Origin: Odiellus spinosus
Lineage: Eukaryota > Arthropoda > Arachnida > Opiliones > Phalangiidae
Assembly: GCA_963920705.1 (NCBI GenBank)
Contig: OY987226.1
Span: 8,806,501-8,870,500 of the forward strand
Direction: 5' to 3'
DNA length: 64,000 nucleotides
The position numbers and the translations under genes are program-made. Positions 62,117 to 64,000 of the stretch are shown here, one piece after another. How positions within the stretch are numbered: position 1 is the stretch's first letter; each line of letters starts with the position of its first letter. The notes under the pieces were generated by a model. The model was not told the origin of the DNA. It saw only the letters and a list, made by a program, of their open reading frames with translations, and made no database searches.

Positions 62117-62364
62117 TTTATCTTCCCTTGGCAACGTTCATACACGCGTATTCTTCCCTTTAACGGAATACTGGAACTAGGTGGGGCCTTAAAACGAGTC
62201 TGGGAAAACTTCTATACGAGACGTTCCTCTTTAAGATTTCTCCGATCTAGCAGTCAGCAGAGAACATTGTTTTTCTTTTGGAAGTTTAAAGGAAACTAGG
62301 TGCTAAAGATGGAATTTATTTTCCAAATCCGCACCCAATATTAGAATTTATCCATATTGTTATA

Positions 62365-62514
62365 CCCATTTCAGACGAGGCCTAACTAGCCGGTTTATTC
62401 AGACTTAACCGTGGTTTAATTACAATTAACCGAGGTTTATTGAACTGAGAAGGCTATGTAAACTTCGTTTAAATCTGATTTAACCACGGCTAATTACGCC
62501 TCGTCTGAAGAGGG
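62365..62514. mobile_element. 150-bp MITE, CAGACGAGGC ends, copy 2
   Basis: CCCATTTCAGACGAGGC on the left and CCCTCTTCAGACGAGGC in reverse complement on the right, flanked by TA on both sides. The interior arms GGTTTA-TCAGA-TTAACC pair. A TA duplication suggests a Tc1/mariner-type origin. Confidence 0.78.
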
Positions 62515-63045
62515 TATCCGACAGCAGCGCTATCGCGATTGAGTTGCTCAAAAACTTCACCAGATAGCGATGCTGTTTGAAAATGATGAAAAAGTTTAGT
62601 TTAAAGACTTTCCACTGAGCGATAACCAAACAGCTCCATTGGTCTTCATTCGGCTCAGATGTCAGCCCTCATACAACAAAGAGTGGATTTTTATGAAATC
62701 CATAGAGTCAATGAATCTATATAGTAAGGTACCTAAATTTCCATAGGAAACTGGTTTTATAAAATAAATTTAAGTTACTTCCAACGTTGTGATTAACTTT
62801 ATCTTCAGTTTCAAAGCTCGGAGTATATAGCTCTTTGGGTTTTTTATATCGAGAAACCTACAGGGGATTGAAATGGGAAGGAAGCTTCCAAAGTGGATAT
62901 AGGTACCGTTGTTAATTGACTTCCGTTTTCGAGACTGTTTCCCCTGGAAGTTTAGCTAGCTCGGTCGATGGGGATAACGTGGTTAATAGCGTGCGTTTTT
63001 GATGAAGTGGCTTTTTATACGTCGCATCAACTACGCGCTATAGAG

Positions 63046-63165
63046 CCGCGTTCACATTAAAGATTTGAAATCGTTTTTTAAACCTTTTGGATAGATTAAA
63101 TTATAATATTTTATAGGGTTAGATGCGATGATCATTTGCTCCCAAGTCTCCAGTGTGAAAGTAGC
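63046..63165. repeat. Dispersed GTTCACAC-type inverted-repeat element
   Basis: Left end GCGTTCACATTAAAGATTTG and right end, in reverse complement, ACTTTCACACTGGAGACTTG. Related to the copies at 20534 and 46166. Confidence 0.55.
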
Positions 63166-63550
63166 TTAAGAGTAGTTAAAATTCACTATCCCTCTATCCC
63201 ATATAATCAGCCCAAGGTTTATATGAAAGACACCGACATTAAACCGGAAAAAAATGGTTATTCGAATTAAAATGGGGTAGAAAATAATCACGTAGCAGAC
63301 TTACATCGATTTTTGGCCACCATATAGCCAACTTCACTTGGGATTTAGTTACTATTCGATTAGATAACTTACTAATCGCACAACCCTACTAATCGTATAT
63401 GCAAGAATGAATTTCCTAACCACGATACACCTTTTAGTTACGTGAAAACTTGTTTGTACTTATCTATTGCGTTCTTCGTTTTGCCAGCCCCCGCCGCAAC
63501 TGTCTCACGAGAGGTATTGCTTGCGCCAAAATTCAAGGAGAAATAATAAA

Positions 63551-63655
63551 GGGAATGTCAGGCGTAAAATTATAACGTAATAATGATGGAAGAGCCAGGC
63601 GTAAAACCACGTAGTAATAAATAAAGGGAGAGCCAGGCGTAAAATCATGTAATTA
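63551..63655 (+). repeat. Short tandem repeat, about 3 units of 38-41 bp
   Basis: AGCCAGGCGTAAAA recurs three times, followed by CGTAGTAATAA-like sequence. Confidence 0.7.
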
Positions 63656-64000
63656 GTCAACTTTACCACTAGGCTTAAATTGCGTGCGCGAGGTTAAGGT
63701 CGGCGTGTGACAACCCTATGTTCTCTGAATACATCGATCCCGTATTTTCAAAAAATGATTAGCGAAGTGAAATCTAAATTGATCTCTAGAAGAAAATATT
63801 CGCAACTCAATAAGCTACAGTTCCCTCGCGATCTGCAAATTGCGCAATAATTTGACCACGCCCTTTTTCTTAAAACTAATTTCTTTCTCGAACAATCGTG
63901 TAAAGTAAAATTCTGTTTACGGAAAAACGGTTAAATCTTTTACAGAAACACGTAATATGATATTACATCCATTTTCAGAGGATTGAACTATAAATCTACA

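Overview
This is a metazoan-type nuclear genome window: AT-rich, sparse in genes, with spliced genes, GT-AG introns and AATAAA poly(A) signals. It is filled with satellite arrays and short non-autonomous DNA transposons. I see nothing bacterial or viral. CG dinucleotides are not obviously depleted, which leans towards an invertebrate, but I cannot name the taxon from sequence alone.

Only two protein-coding genes are convincing, at 18010-19457 and 21259-22737, both on the minus strand. They are tandem paralogues. Each has a tiny first exon (13 or 12 codons) that opens a hydrophobic N-terminal signal sequence, a phase-0 intron (185 or 90 bp), and one large exon encoding about 11-13 ankyrin repeats of the LLIEKGADVN type. 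The predicted products are 420 and 462 residues and look secreted or lumenal, which is unusual for ankyrin proteins.

The rest is repeat landscape. Tandem arrays lie at 1-690 (22-bp unit passing into a 29-bp unit), 2418-2670 (23 bp, inside an older satellite of about 130 bp), 23989-25145 (21 bp, then a related unit), 32380-33710 (36 bp), 51061-51710 (20 bp, near perfect) and 56374-56760 (30 bp). Miniature inverted-repeat elements whose ends can be read are: three families (seven copies) with 7-bp target-site duplications and termini beginning CAAGAA or CAGAAG; a TTAA-target family (8043, 47273, 47939) and a larger TTAA element (14851); a Harbinger-like element with TAA duplication nested inside one TTAA element; a hAT-like element with a perfect 8-bp duplication nested inside one of the 7-bp-duplication elements; a decayed hAT-like element inside the 30-bp array; and a 4.1-kb TA-flanked composite (22874-27000) that carries 87-bp repeats, the 21-bp satellite and a tRNA-like promoter remnant, directly upstream of the second ankyrin gene. 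No transposase gene is visible, so all these elements appear to have been moved by enzymes encoded elsewhere.

A further dispersed motif of about 75-110 bp (GATTGATACA...TGTTAAA...GTAGTCATG) occurs about seven times, always on the plus strand, without inverted ends, and is not explained by the other features. Stretches not listed as features are AT-rich sequence with homopolymer runs in which I see no supported gene.
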